From NCBI RefSeq assembly GCF_014109725.1, contig NZ_CP058554.1:1054001-1118000 (forward strand): 64,000 bases of DNA, given 5' to 3'. Under the pieces are notes generated by a model. The model was not told the origin of the DNA. It saw nothing but the letters and a program-made list of their open reading frames with translations, and made no database searches. Below are positions 45,876 to 54,691 of the stretch, in pieces; the first letter of the stretch is position 1, and each line of letters starts with the position of its first letter. The stretch is from Comamonas piscis. GTDB taxonomy: Bacteria; Pseudomonadota; Gammaproteobacteria; Burkholderiales; Burkholderiaceae_C. The translations under genes and the position numbers were made by a program.

Positions 45876-46628
45876 TTAAGCCTTCAAGAAGAACAGCACC
45901 GCCATCACCAAACCAGTCAGCACAATGCCGGCGCGCAGCCACTGCGGCGCAATCTTGCGCGCCACGCGGGCGCCCAGGTAGCCGCCCAGGGTGGCGGCCA
46001 CCATCATCAGCAAGGCGGGCTGCCATTGCACCAGGCCGCCAGCGGCATAGATGGCGACGGCAATGGCAGTGAGCAGCGCGGACACCAGGTTTTTGGTGCC
46101 ATTCATCGCATGCAGGTTGGTTTGCCCCAGCAGCCCTAGCAAGGCCAGCAGCAAGATACCCAGCCCGCCATTGAAATAGCCGCCATAGACAGAGACGGCC
46201 AGCATGCCCAGGGCGGCCTTGCCGCGCGATGGCGTGGCGCCATGTTGGGCACCGGTGGCCCACCGACGCAGTTGCGGGCCAAAGGCAAACATGGCAGTGG
46301 CCGCCAGCAGCAGCCAGGGCACGATCTTGCGGAAAGCCGCCTCGGGCGTGACCAGCAGCAAGGCGGCACCTGCTGCGCCGCCCAGCAGCGCCAGCGCGAT
46401 GACGGCGCGCATCGACAAGCCCGGCGGCGCCTGCATATCGTCTTTGAAGCCCCAGGCCCCCGCCGCGTAGCCCGGCAACAGTGCGACAGTGCCGGTCGCA
46501 TTGGCCATTACGGGGGGCACGCCGGTAAAGACCAGCGCAGGCAGGGTCAAAAAGCTGCCGCCGCCGGCGACGGCATTGAGCGCGCCGGCCACAAAGGCGG
46601 CTGCGAGCAAGATGGGGGTGTCGAGCAT
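45876..46628 (-). CDS. TauE/SafE-family sulfite exporter or anion permease
   Basis: This 250-residue inner-membrane protein has seven to eight hydrophobic helices in two repeats with the family motifs AGALNAVAGGGSFLTLPALV near the start and MNGTKNLVSALLTAIAV in the second half. GGAGGA precedes the ATG. Family members move sulfite, sulfonates or other small organic anions. There is no linked sulfur gene, so the substrate is open. It converges on the LysR gene. Confidence 0.9.
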   Translation of the reverse strand: MLDTPILLAAAFVAGALNAVAGGGSFLTLPALVFTGVPPVMANATGTVALLPGYAAGAWGFKDDMQAPPGLSMRAVIALALLGGAAGAALLLVTPEAAFRKIVPWLLLAATAMFAFGPQLRRWATGAQHGATPSRGKAALGMLAVSVYGGYFNGGLGILLLALLGLLGQTNLHAMNGTKNLVSALLTAIAVAIYAAGGLVQWQPALLMMVAATLGGYLGARVARKIAPQWLRAGIVLTGLVMAVLFFLKA

Positions 46629-46796
46629 GTCTCCTCCTGTTATGGGCCGGCGGTTGCGCTACGTCGCAGCCAGCACGGCCTTTGTGAGGAGGATTCTAGG
46701 TAGGAATGGCGCCGAAATACTGTTTGATTAGTCGCTCAAAAGTCAGCATTGCGTTGAGGCAGAAGCGCCCAATGGCCCGGTAGCGGGCCAAGGGCC

Positions 46797-47255
46797 TTAC
46801 TTCTGGTAGGGGTCCGCAAATCCCAGTTCTTGCATGATGGCCGTCTCATAGGCTTCCATTTCTTCGGCATCCTGCTCGCCGGTTTCATGGTCCCAGCCCT
46901 GGGCGTGCAAGGTGCCATGCACCAGCAGGTGGGCATAGTGCTCTTGCAGCGATTTGTTCTGTTCCTGCGCCTCGCGCGCCACCACCGGGGCGCAGAGCAC
47001 CAGGTCGGCCAGCACGCTGGGCTCCTGCTGGTAGTCAAAGGTCAGCACATTGGTGGCGTAGTCCTTTTGGCGGTACTCGCGGTTCAGCGCCTGGCCTTCT
47101 TCGGTATCGACAATGCGCACGGTGATCTCGGCATCATCGGCCAGCGCATGGCGAATCCAGCGCGTAACCTGGCCCCGGGGCAGGGCGGCGCGGTGCTCGG
47201 CCACGCCATCAAAACGGGCAAATTGCAGCGAGAGGGTGAGTTGGTTCAACGCCAT
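46797..47255 (-). CDS. ybeY: Endoribonuclease YbeY (rRNA maturation/quality control)
   Basis: This 152-residue metalloprotein has the YbeY zinc motif HGTLHAQGWDHE near residue 117 (three His) and the LNREYRQKDYATNVLTF block. YbeY acts in 16S rRNA 3'-end maturation and ribosome quality control in the cytoplasm. It lies 49 bases downstream of phoH on the same strand, the usual bacterial arrangement. The start at 47255 is chosen because the frame upstream overlaps phoH and lacks homology. Confidence 0.93.
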   Translation of the reverse strand: MALNQLTLSLQFARFDGVAEHRAALPRGQVTRWIRHALADDAEITVRIVDTEEGQALNREYRQKDYATNVLTFDYQQEPSVLADLVLCAPVVAREAQEQNKSLQEHYAHLLVHGTLHAQGWDHETGEQDAEEMEAYETAIMQELGFADPYQK

Positions 47256-47304
47256 ATTGTTCTTTGTGTGGCAGTGTCGCGCCCGTGGGGAGCGCGGGGC
47301 AGAA

Positions 47305-48252
47305 TCAGTCGTCGCGGTTGGTGCGGCGTTGTTTGTCGTAGGCATCCACAATGCGGCCCACCAGCGGGTGGCGCACCACGTCGGCGGTGGTAAAACGGTT
47401 CACCGCAATGCCCTTGACCCGCTTGAGCACCTGCTCGGCATCGATCAGGCCGCTCATCTGGCCCTTGGGCAGGTCGATCTGGCTTACATCGCCGGTGACC
47501 ACAGCCTTGGCGCCAAAGCCGATGCGGGTGAGGAACATCTTCATCTGCTCGGGCGTGGTGTTCTGGGCCTCGTCCAGGATGATGAAGGCATTGTTGAGCG
47601 TGCGGCCGCGCATGAAGGCCAGCGGTGCGATCTCGATGGCATTGCGCTCAAAGGCTTTTTGCACCTTGTCGTAGCCCATCAGGTCATAGAGCGCGTCGTA
47701 CAGCGGGCGCAGATAAGGGTCGACCTTCTGCGACAGATCGCCGGGCAAGAAGCCCAGGCGCTCGCCCGCTTCCACCGCCGGGCGGGTCAGCACAATGCGC
47801 TGCACCTGGCTGCGTTCGAGCGCATCCACCGCGCAGGCCACGGCCAGGTAGGTTTTGCCGGTGCCGGCCGGGCCAATGCCAAAGGTGATGTCGTGCGCGG
47901 CGATGTTTTCCAGATAGGTGTTCTGGTTGGGGGTGCGGGCCCGCAGATCGGCGCGGCGCGTGTTCAGCACAATGCCGTCTTCCGGTGCGGCCATCAGCTC
48001 GCTGTCACCGGCAAGCATCAGCTGGATCTGCTCTTCGCTGATAGGGCGGTCCGCCATCTCGTAGAGCGCTTGCAGCAGCTCCAGCGTATCGCCAGCCACG
48101 GCCTTGGGGCCGTCAATCTTGAACTGCTCGTGCCGGTGGGCGATCTTGATGCCCAGATGCGTCTCGATCTGGCGCAGATGCGCATCGGCCGGGCCGCAGA
48201 GGTTGGCAATGCGGTTGTTGTTGTGGGGCGTAAAAGTATGGCGCAGGATCAC
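47305..48252 (-). CDS. phoH: PhoH-like ATPase
   Basis: This 315-residue P-loop protein has an N-terminal KH-like region and the PhoH ATPase domain: Walker A GPAGTGKT near residue 127, LTRPAVEAGERLGFLPGDL, Walker B FIILDEAQNTTPEQMKMFLT and TGDVSQIDLPKGQ. PhoH is linked to RNA metabolism and works with YbeY. The start is a GTG at 48252 with GGAA 8 bases upstream; no ATG fits. It is divergent from ruvA, with about 90 bases between. Confidence 0.92.
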   Translation of the reverse strand: MILRHTFTPHNNNRIANLCGPADAHLRQIETHLGIKIAHRHEQFKIDGPKAVAGDTLELLQALYEMADRPISEEQIQLMLAGDSELMAAPEDGIVLNTRRADLRARTPNQNTYLENIAAHDITFGIGPAGTGKTYLAVACAVDALERSQVQRIVLTRPAVEAGERLGFLPGDLSQKVDPYLRPLYDALYDLMGYDKVQKAFERNAIEIAPLAFMRGRTLNNAFIILDEAQNTTPEQMKMFLTRIGFGAKAVVTGDVSQIDLPKGQMSGLIDAEQVLKRVKGIAVNRFTTADVVRHPLVGRIVDAYDKQRRTNRDD

Positions 48253-48343
48253 GCGGCAAATTCCAGTGAAAAATTCAGTATGCTTGCAGGCGGCAAGCGA
48301 CGCACACAGGGCGGCCGCAGACAAGCTACAAGGAAAGACACAA

Positions 48344-48916
48344 ATGATAGGCCGATTGAGCGGAACCCTGGTGGAAAAGAACCCACCCGAAGTATTGGTG
48401 GATTGCCATGGCGTGGGCTATGAGGTGCAGGTGCCCATGAGCACCTTCTACAACCTGCCAGCCCTTGGCGAAACCACAACGCTGCTGACGCAGTTTATCG
48501 TGCGTGAGGATGCGCAGCTGCTGTACGGGTTTGCCACGGCCCAGGAGCGCCAGACGTTTCGTGAGCTGATCAAGATCACCGGTGTGGGCCCGCGCACCGC
48601 GCTGTCCATCCTGAGCGGCATGGGCGTCGAGGACCTGGCCCAGGCCATCTCTTTGCAAGAGGCGGGGCGTTTGGTGAAGGTGCCCGGCATTGGGAAGAAG
48701 ACCGCCGAGCGCCTGCTGCTGGAGCTCAAAGGCAAGCTGGGCGCCGATATGGGTGCCCGCACGGCGGCCACCAGCGATGCCCAAGTCGACATTTTGCAGG
48801 CGCTGATTGCGCTGGGTTACAGCGACAAGGATGCGGCCGCTGCCCTGAAGCTGTTACCTGCCGACATCAGCGTAACGGACGGTATCAAGCAGGCGCTGAA
48901 AGCGCTGGCAAAATAG
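48344..48916 (+). CDS. ruvA: Holliday junction branch-migration protein RuvA
   Basis: This 190-residue DNA-binding subunit tetramerises on Holliday junctions and loads RuvB. Domain I (MIGRLSGTLVEKNPPEVLVD), two helix-hairpin-helix motifs (LIKITGVGPRTALSILSGM, LVKVPGIGKKTAERLLLEL) and the small C-terminal domain III (ALIALGYSDKDAAAALK) are all intact. AAGGAAAG precedes the ATG. Normally ruvB follows closely, but here five peptidase genes intervene and ruvB is at 58389. No terminator separates ruvA from the first peptidase gene 76 bases downstream. Confidence 0.96.
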   Translation: MIGRLSGTLVEKNPPEVLVDCHGVGYEVQVPMSTFYNLPALGETTTLLTQFIVREDAQLLYGFATAQERQTFRELIKITGVGPRTALSILSGMGVEDLAQAISLQEAGRLVKVPGIGKKTAERLLLELKGKLGADMGARTAATSDAQVDILQALIALGYSDKDAAAALKLLPADISVTDGIKQALKALAK

Positions 48917-48992
48917 CCCGCGCAGAGGCGGTCGGGCAGCAGCCCGGCCGGGTGAAACCATCAATACCACCTAACACGGAGTGGACGAATCC

Positions 48993-50483
48993 ATGAAATA
49001 TCCCAAGTATGCAGTGCCCGGTCTGTTGTGGACCACGGGCGTCGCGGCAGCCCTGGCTTTGGCGGGCTGCGGCGGCGGCTCTGGTTCCGACGATGACGAT
49101 AACGGCGGTGCGACCCAACCCACGGCCTATATCCTGGACTCGGTCGTGCTGCCCGCATCGGCCATCAAATCGGCCGCAGTAGCGCCTGCATCCTTGGGGG
49201 CGTCGGTTCAGACCCGCTTTGTGGTGCTGCCCGAGCTGGAAGCGGAAAAGACCGTCGCCAGCGACAACGGCCCGGCACAGCAGATCGGCACGCAGCGCGC
49301 GGTGGCGGCCACCAGCACGGTGGCCCAGACCCAGTCGGCACTGCAGTGGAGCTCGCTGGCCAATGGCCAGCAAGTCGCGGCCATTAACATCCAGTCGACC
49401 GGTGCCTATGGCCTGCGCGCAGGCGTGTTGGTGGACAGCCTGCCCGATGGCGCGCAATTGCGCGTCTACAGCCAGGAGCACCCAAATGCCATCGTCGAGC
49501 GCAGCGGCGCGGAAGTGAACGCGCTGCTGGCGCAAAACCGCAAGGCGGGTGAGACTGGTGCAGCTGCCAATACTTGGTGGACGCCCGATGTAGGCGCAGG
49601 CGATACCACGGTCGAAGTGGTGCTGCCAGCCGGTACGGACGCTGATGCACTGCGTATCTCGATCCCCACGGTCTCGCACATCTACGTGAACCTGTCCTTG
49701 CCCACCGACGCCGAACTGGCAGAAACCGCCAAGGCAGACGCCGCCAAGGTCGATACCTCGGCAGCCTGCAACCTGGATGCCTCTTGCACCACCAGCTACC
49801 AGACCGAGCGCAATGCAGTTGCCCGCATGTCCTTTACGCGTTCCGATGGCGGCACCTACCTGTGCACCGGCACCTTGCTGAACAACACCAAGGGTGACTT
49901 CGCACCGTACTTCATCACCGGCAACCACTGCATCTCGACCCAGTCCTCGGCCTCGTCGATGCAGACGGCCTGGTTCTACCGCTCCAGCAGCTGCAACTCC
50001 GGCGTGCCCGGCTCCAATGCCGCGCTGCGCAATGCAGGCGCTACCCTGCTGTATGCAACCAGCTCCACCGACTCCTCGCTGCTTAAGCTCAACGAGATGC
50101 CACCCGTGGGCGTGACCCTGGCGGGCTGGGATGCACGCACTGCTGGCAAGGTGGGTGATGCGACCTATGGTTTGCACCACCCCGGTGGCAACCTGCTCAA
50201 GTACAGCGTGGGTTCGGTCGTGGGCTTCATGAACTGTACCGCTGGCAGTGGCACCTCTATCACCTGCAGCACCGGTGATTCGAACAGCGGCTTCTACAGC
50301 GTGCGCTGGAGCCAGGGCACGACCGAAGGCGGCAGCAGCGGCTCCTCGCTGTTCCGTGATGGCCGCGTCATTGGCAACCTGTACGGCGGTGGCGCCAGCT
50401 GCCAAGCGCCTAATGCATCCGACTACTACGGTCGTTTTGACAAGGTGTTCAGCGACCGCATCTGGAACTGGCTGGCCAGCTGA
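48993..50483 (+). CDS. Trypsin-fold (S1) serine peptidase, predicted lipoprotein; paralogue 1 of 5
   Basis: This 496-residue protein has a lipoprotein signal (ALALAGC, Cys near residue 28) followed by a Gly/Asp-rich linker. An N-terminal propeptide-like domain (NTWWTPDVGAGDTTVEVVLP) spans about 50-245. The peptidase domain carries the triad His312 (TGNHC), Asp360 (STDSSLL) and Ser449 (GGSSGS), with paired Cys around it. LHHPGGNLLKYS resembles lysyl-endopeptidase-type (Achromobacter protease I) enzymes, but specificity cannot be fixed. It follows ruvA by 76 bases and may share its transcript. It ends at a strong terminator. Its leader differs from those of paralogues 2-4. Confidence 0.85.
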   Translation: MKYPKYAVPGLLWTTGVAAALALAGCGGGSGSDDDDNGGATQPTAYILDSVVLPASAIKSAAVAPASLGASVQTRFVVLPELEAEKTVASDNGPAQQIGTQRAVAATSTVAQTQSALQWSSLANGQQVAAINIQSTGAYGLRAGVLVDSLPDGAQLRVYSQEHPNAIVERSGAEVNALLAQNRKAGETGAAANTWWTPDVGAGDTTVEVVLPAGTDADALRISIPTVSHIYVNLSLPTDAELAETAKADAAKVDTSAACNLDASCTTSYQTERNAVARMSFTRSDGGTYLCTGTLLNNTKGDFAPYFITGNHCISTQSSASSMQTAWFYRSSSCNSGVPGSNAALRNAGATLLYATSSTDSSLLKLNEMPPVGVTLAGWDARTAGKVGDATYGLHHPGGNLLKYSVGSVVGFMNCTAGSGTSITCSTGDSNSGFYSVRWSQGTTEGGSSGSSLFRDGRVIGNLYGGGASCQAPNASDYYGRFDKVFSDRIWNWLAS

Positions 50484-50532
50484 TCGGCGCCAGACTGCAT
50501 AGCGGCCTGGGTGCCGCCAGCGATCTTCTCCA

Positions 50533-50562
50533 AAAACCTGCCGGTAATACGGCAGGTTTTTT
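50533..50562 (+). terminator. Terminator of peptidase paralogue 1
   Basis: An 11-bp stem (AAAACCTGCCG / CGGCAGGTTTT) with a 6-base loop GTAATA is followed by TT. It starts 49 bases after the stop codon. Confidence 0.88.
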
Positions 50563-50716
50563 CGTCTGGACAGCCAGGGTTTCTGGAATATCACGTTAAA
50601 TAGGTATTCGTCGATCTCGGCGATTTTATAAGTCTGGTGAATAATTTATGTTTACCGCTTTCGGTTGTAAATCAATATAGACTCATTTTTATTAATGTCA
50701 GTGATATATAAATTGG

Positions 50717-50737
50717 ATGGATAAGTTTCTATTTGTG
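50717..50737 (+). promoter_or_regulatory. Conserved upstream block, copy 1
   Basis: This 21-bp element starts ATGGAT, contains GTTTCT and ends TTTGTG. It differs by a few bases from copies at 52630 and 54558 and lies 198 bp before the next peptidase start. It can also be read as a leader frame beginning MDKFLFV, but no ribosome-binding site precedes it. Confidence 0.5.
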
Positions 50738-50852
50738 GGTGTGCGTTTATCCAGGGATGAGAGTCAATGCATCTTAGCGATGGTGTTGCTTGCGGTTGTT
50801 CTACTTACAGTATTTGAATGCTGTTTTGTTGAATTTTCATAAAAATAAAAAG

Positions 50853-50876
50853 GCAACTTGCAATTCGGCATTTTGC
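50853..50876. promoter_or_regulatory. Conserved stem-loop in the leader of paralogue 2
   Basis: GCAACTTGC and GCATTTTGC flank AATTCG. Pairing is poorer than in the other two copies (two mismatches), but loop, length and position match. An A-rich tract precedes it, so on the minus strand it looks terminator-like. Confidence 0.45.
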
Positions 50877-50914
50877 AGATATGGCCAACGGTATTAATCG
50901 GGAGCGAATTCACC

Positions 50915-52369
50915 ATGAAACAGTCAAAGTATGCAATATCCAGCCTTTTGTGGATGGCGGGGGCAGCACTGGCTCAGCCCGCCACCTTTATCCTGGATTC
51001 AGTGGTATTGCCGGCATCGGCCACCAAAGCAGCCCAAGCTGCGCCGGTGCCTTTAGGTACTCTGGTGCTGCCGCATTTTGTCGTGCTGCCTGCGCTGGAA
51101 GAGGATCAAACTTTGTCCAGCGGAGATGCCTCTGGGCCAGCACTGCAAATAGGTACTGCACGCGCGGTAGCCGACACCAGCTCGGTGGAGCGAACCCGGT
51201 CAGCGCTGCAGTGGACAGCCTTGTCCAACGGCCAGCAAGTGGCGGCTATCAATATCCAGTCGACGGGCGCCTATGGCTTGCGTGCGGGCGTGCTGGTTGA
51301 GAGCCTGCCCGACGGGGGGCAATTGCGCATCTACAGCCAGGAGCGGCCCGATGCCATCGTTGAGTACAGTGGCAACAAGATCAATGCACTGCTGACGCAA
51401 AATGCGCAGGCGGGTGAGACTGGCATGGCCGCCAACACCTGGTGGACTCCGGACGTGGGCGCAGGCGATGCAACAGTTGAAGTGCTGTTGCCAGCGGGTA
51501 CACCCACCGATGCATTGCGCATCTCGGTGCCTATGGTCTCGCACATCTTCCAGAATCTGCCGCTCCCAACTGATGCGGAATGGGCAGAAATGAGCGGGAC
51601 AGATACCACCCAGGCGGGTCCGGCCGCCAGCTGCAACCTCGATGCCACCTGCAGCGATAACTACCAGACCGAGCGCAATGCGGTGGCCCGTATGTTGTAC
51701 ACCCGCTCAGATGGTTTGTCCTTTCTTTGCACCGGTACCTTGCTCAACAACAGCAAAGGGGAATTCATTCCCTACTTTCTGACAGCCAACCACTGTATTT
51801 CAGAGCAATCATCGGCGTCGTCTTTGCAGACCCGCTGGTTCTACCGCTCCAACAGCTGCAACTCTGAAGTGCCAAGCCGCAACAGTGTGCGGCGCAATGG
51901 AGGTGCTACTTTGCTGTTTGCCACGGACAAGACCGACTCGGCACTGCTCCGGCTCAACGAGATGCCACCTGCAGGCGTGACCCTGGCGGGTTGGCATGCC
52001 AGTGATGTACTTCCCATCGACGCACCAGTTTATGGTCTGCACCATCCACGCGGCGACTTGCTCAAATACAGCGTGGCAAAGGTCGCGGACTATACCGACT
52101 GTCGTATGAATACCCCCACCACCTTCAACTGCAATTTTGGACAGCCAAACGGCGGGTTTTACAGCGTGCGCATGAGCGAGGGTACGACCGAGGGGGGCAG
52201 CAGTGGCTCGGCGCTGTTCCGAGATGGCCGTGTAGTGGGCACGCTTTATGGCGGGAGCCATAGCTGCACGGTGACGGACGGCAATACCACTTACGGCCGC
52301 TTTGACCGGTTTTTTGCGGAAGGCGCCTCTCGCTGGCTGGCACCGCCAACAGAGCCGATGAGGCCTTGA
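50915..52369 (+). CDS. Trypsin-fold (S1) serine peptidase, predicted secreted; paralogue 2 of 5
   Basis: This 484-residue protein has a type I signal peptide (MKQSKYAISSLLWMAGAALA, cleavage near AQPA) and no lipobox. The N-terminal domain (NTWWTPDVGAGDATVEVLLP) and the peptidase domain align with paralogue 1 along their length. The triad is His293 (TANHC), Asp341 (KTDSALL) and Ser430 (GGSSGS), with the same spacing (48 and 89 residues) as in paralogue 1. It therefore appears active and would act in the periplasm or outside the cell. It has its own leader with conserved elements and its own terminator, so it is probably transcribed alone. GGAG lies about 10 bases before the ATG. Confidence 0.85.
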   Translation: MKQSKYAISSLLWMAGAALAQPATFILDSVVLPASATKAAQAAPVPLGTLVLPHFVVLPALEEDQTLSSGDASGPALQIGTARAVADTSSVERTRSALQWTALSNGQQVAAINIQSTGAYGLRAGVLVESLPDGGQLRIYSQERPDAIVEYSGNKINALLTQNAQAGETGMAANTWWTPDVGAGDATVEVLLPAGTPTDALRISVPMVSHIFQNLPLPTDAEWAEMSGTDTTQAGPAASCNLDATCSDNYQTERNAVARMLYTRSDGLSFLCTGTLLNNSKGEFIPYFLTANHCISEQSSASSLQTRWFYRSNSCNSEVPSRNSVRRNGGATLLFATDKTDSALLRLNEMPPAGVTLAGWHASDVLPIDAPVYGLHHPRGDLLKYSVAKVADYTDCRMNTPTTFNCNFGQPNGGFYSVRMSEGTTEGGSSGSALFRDGRVVGTLYGGSHSCTVTDGNTTYGRFDRFFAEGASRWLAPPTEPMRP

Positions 52370-52426
52370 CGGTGGAGATAGTGCCGCGACCCAACTGAAG
52401 CCTGCTCTAAGGGTTAGGCCACTGAC

Positions 52427-52455
52427 AACCTGCCTCTTCATCGGCAGGTTTTTTT
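52427..52455 (+). terminator. Terminator of peptidase paralogue 2
   Basis: An 8-bp stem (AACCTGCC / GGCAGGTT) with an 8-base loop is followed by TTTTT. The stem sequence is shared with the paralogue 1 terminator, so the duplication included it. Confidence 0.85.
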
Positions 52456-52629
52456 CATATTGTCACGGCGTTCAAGAATGTATGTCCGTGGTGCCATCGA
52501 TAAACCATGCGCTCCGCCGTCTGGCTCTGAACTATCAATGGTTATGCAAATTTCTGCAGAGCAAGCATCACTCAAATATATGGCTTTCATGTGCGTTGGA
52601 TTCCAATGATGAAATAAAAAATCAAATCG

Positions 52630-52650
52630 ATGGATAGGTTTCTTTTTGTG
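52630..52650 (+). promoter_or_regulatory. Conserved upstream block, copy 2
   Basis: This is the same 21-bp block as at 50717 and 54558 (ATGGAT, GTTTCT, TTTGTG), 192 bp before the paralogue 3 start. Read as a leader frame it encodes MDRFLFV and stops after 12 residues. Confidence 0.5.
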
Positions 52651-52760
52651 ATCTGGTGCTTTCGTTGAATAGGCGTAGCGATGGGTTGTTGGGGTTACGC
52701 GTTGATGTTTGAATTACGCTTGTGGTCATTGATATTGGTTGCTGCTGGGAGAATAAAAAA

Positions 52761-52784
52761 GCAAACCGCAATTCGGCTGTTTGC
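52761..52784. promoter_or_regulatory. Conserved stem-loop in the leader of paralogue 3
   Basis: GCAAACCGC and GCTGTTTGC pair over 9 positions with one mismatch around the loop AATTCG, 38 bases before the ATG. Six A precede it, which on the minus strand would form a T-run after the stem. Confidence 0.6.
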
Positions 52785-52821
52785 AGTATTTGGATAGTAT
52801 TTGATTTGGGAGTGACTCAGC

Positions 52822-54261
52822 ATGAAATACGCAAAATATGCAGTGCTCGGCCTGCTATGGATGGCGGGTGCCGCAGTAGCCCAGCCCTCAACCCTTAGTT
52901 TGGATTCTGTCGTGTTGCCCGCATCGGCTGTCAAGGCGCAAGCCCTTGCACCTCTACCTCTTGACGTGCCGGTGCAGACGCATTTTGTGCAGCTCCCTGA
53001 ACTGGCGCTTGAAAAAGCCTTGACCAGTGATGAATCGGCTGGACCGGCGCAGAAAATTGGACTGTCACGCGCAGTGGCCGCTACCCGTACGGTGGCGCAA
53101 ACCCAGTCGGCGCTGCAGTGGACGGACTTGCCCACGGGTGGGCAGGCGGCGGCCATCAATATCCAGTCCCCGGGCGCTTACGGCTTGCGCGCGGGTGTAC
53201 TGGTCGAGAGCCTGCCCGATGGTGCGCAGCTGCGTATCTACAGCCAGGAGCGTCCCGATGCCATCGTGGAGCGCAGTGGCGCCGAGATCAATGCGCTACT
53301 CGCTCAGAATGAAAGCGCGGGGGAGATCGCTGCGGCTGCCCGCACCTGGTGGACGCCCGATGTGGGCGCCGGTGATGCCACGCTGGAAGTGGTGCTGCCA
53401 GCCGGTACCGCGGTAGATGCATTGCGCATCTCGATCCCCATGGTTTCGCACATTTACCAGAACCTCTCCTTGCCTACCGACAAGGAGCTGGCAGAAGCGT
53501 TCAGGGCCGAGGCCACTATGGCCGATGACCCGGCGAGCTGCATTACGGATGCCTCCTGTACCGACCATTACCGCAGCACGCGCGATGCGGTAGCCCGCAT
53601 GATGTACACGCGCTCGAACGGCGAGTCCTATCTGTGTACTGGTACGCTGGTGAACAACACCAAGGATGCATTCACACCCTATTTTCTGACGGCCCATCAC
53701 TGCCTATTTCTCCAGTCAGCAGCATCGACGTTGCAGACAACCTGGTTCTACCGATCCAGCCGTTGTGATTCCAATATCCCGGGAGCGAATACTGCAATAC
53801 GCAGTGCCGGTGCGACGCTGCTCTATGCCGACAAGACGACCGATACGTCACTGCTCAAGCTCAACGAGATGCCGCCAGCGGGTGTTACCTTTGCCGGCTG
53901 GGATGCGAGCACGCCGGGCCAAACGGCTGATGCGGTCTACGGCCTGCATCACCCCGCCGGCAGCTTGCTCAAGCTCAGCACGGGCGAGGTATCGGGTTAT
54001 GGCAGTTGCTATTCCGATGGCGGCGTGATTGTTGAATGTGGAGAGGGCGATTCGGAGGGCGATTTCTACAGCGTGCGATGGAGCCAGGGCATCACCATGG
54101 CCGGTAGCGGTGGATCCGCCTTGTTTCGAAACCACCGCCTGATCGGGACGCTGTGGGGCGGCGCATCAACCTGCGAGGCGCCCGTGTTTACCCAATACTA
54201 CGGTCGATTTGACAAGGTATTTAATGCCAGCCTCTGGCACTGGCTGGCCAATAACGACTGA
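52822..54261 (+). CDS. S1-peptidase-like protein lacking the catalytic serine; paralogue 3 of 5
   Basis: This 479-residue protein has a type I signal peptide (MKYAKYAVLGLLWMAGAAVA) and the same two-domain layout as paralogue 2. His293 (TAHHC) and Asp341 (TTDTSLL) are kept. The motif that is GGSSGS in the paralogues reads AGSGGS here, so position 430 is Gly (codon GGT at 54109-54111) where paralogue 2 has Ser430. The spacing is unchanged, so this is a substitution, not a misalignment. The protein is otherwise intact and is predicted to be an inactive pseudopeptidase. It may bind substrates or inhibitors, or regulate the active copies. Confidence 0.85.
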   Translation: MKYAKYAVLGLLWMAGAAVAQPSTLSLDSVVLPASAVKAQALAPLPLDVPVQTHFVQLPELALEKALTSDESAGPAQKIGLSRAVAATRTVAQTQSALQWTDLPTGGQAAAINIQSPGAYGLRAGVLVESLPDGAQLRIYSQERPDAIVERSGAEINALLAQNESAGEIAAAARTWWTPDVGAGDATLEVVLPAGTAVDALRISIPMVSHIYQNLSLPTDKELAEAFRAEATMADDPASCITDASCTDHYRSTRDAVARMMYTRSNGESYLCTGTLVNNTKDAFTPYFLTAHHCLFLQSAASTLQTTWFYRSSRCDSNIPGANTAIRSAGATLLYADKTTDTSLLKLNEMPPAGVTFAGWDASTPGQTADAVYGLHHPAGSLLKLSTGEVSGYGSCYSDGGVIVECGEGDSEGDFYSVRWSQGITMAGSGGSALFRNHRLIGTLWGGASTCEAPVFTQYYGRFDKVFNASLWHWLANND

Positions 54262-54302
54262 CATGCGCTGGCCTATCGCCACAACCCTCGTCCATCTCCT
54301 TG

Positions 54303-54333
54303 AAAACCTGTCCATTGGGGGCAGGTTTTTTTT
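54303..54333 (+). terminator. Terminator of peptidase paralogue 3
   Basis: An 11-bp stem (AAAACCTGTCC / GGGCAGGTTTT, one G-T pair) with the loop ATTGG is followed by four more T. Confidence 0.88.
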
Positions 54334-54557
54334 CGTCATCGACGCGAAAAAGAGCGGCATGCCAATTGGAGCATGGATCTAGAGCCTGCCAAGTTTAGTC
54401 GTGCGGGGAAAGTGGCAGCCAAATCCCTGAGTGGCATAGTCAGACCTCGAAATCTGTTGTTTTTAAAATGGAGTGGGTGAATTTTTGAATAAGTTTGGGC
54501 GTGGGGTGGGGATTGATCTATTTAAAAATATAAAACTACAAACATTAAATATCATTA

Positions 54558-54578
54558 ATGGATGAGTTTCTTTTTGTG
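54558..54578 (+). promoter_or_regulatory. Conserved upstream block, copy 3
   Basis: This 21-bp block (ATGGAT, GTTTCT, TTTGTG) lies 195 bp before the paralogue 4 start. Read as coding it begins MDEFLFV. Confidence 0.5.
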
Positions 54579-54691
54579 GGTTTATTTTCTCTTCGGTGTG
54601 TGGGAGGTTGCGGGCTTCTCGATGCTTACCTCGAGATATGGAATTTACTATTATATTCGTCCGTATTGGAGCTTCCTCGGAGAATGAAAAA

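Larger units (their letters stand above)
50484..50914. other. Intergenic region before peptidase paralogue 2
   Basis: This 431-bp AT-rich gap holds the terminator of paralogue 1, then a 21-bp block and a stem-loop that recur before paralogues 3 and 4. Nothing else is recognisable. Confidence 0.7.
52370..52821. other. Intergenic region before peptidase paralogue 3
   Basis: This 452-bp AT-rich gap holds the terminator of paralogue 2, the second copy of the 21-bp block, and the second stem-loop. No gene is seen. Confidence 0.7.
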
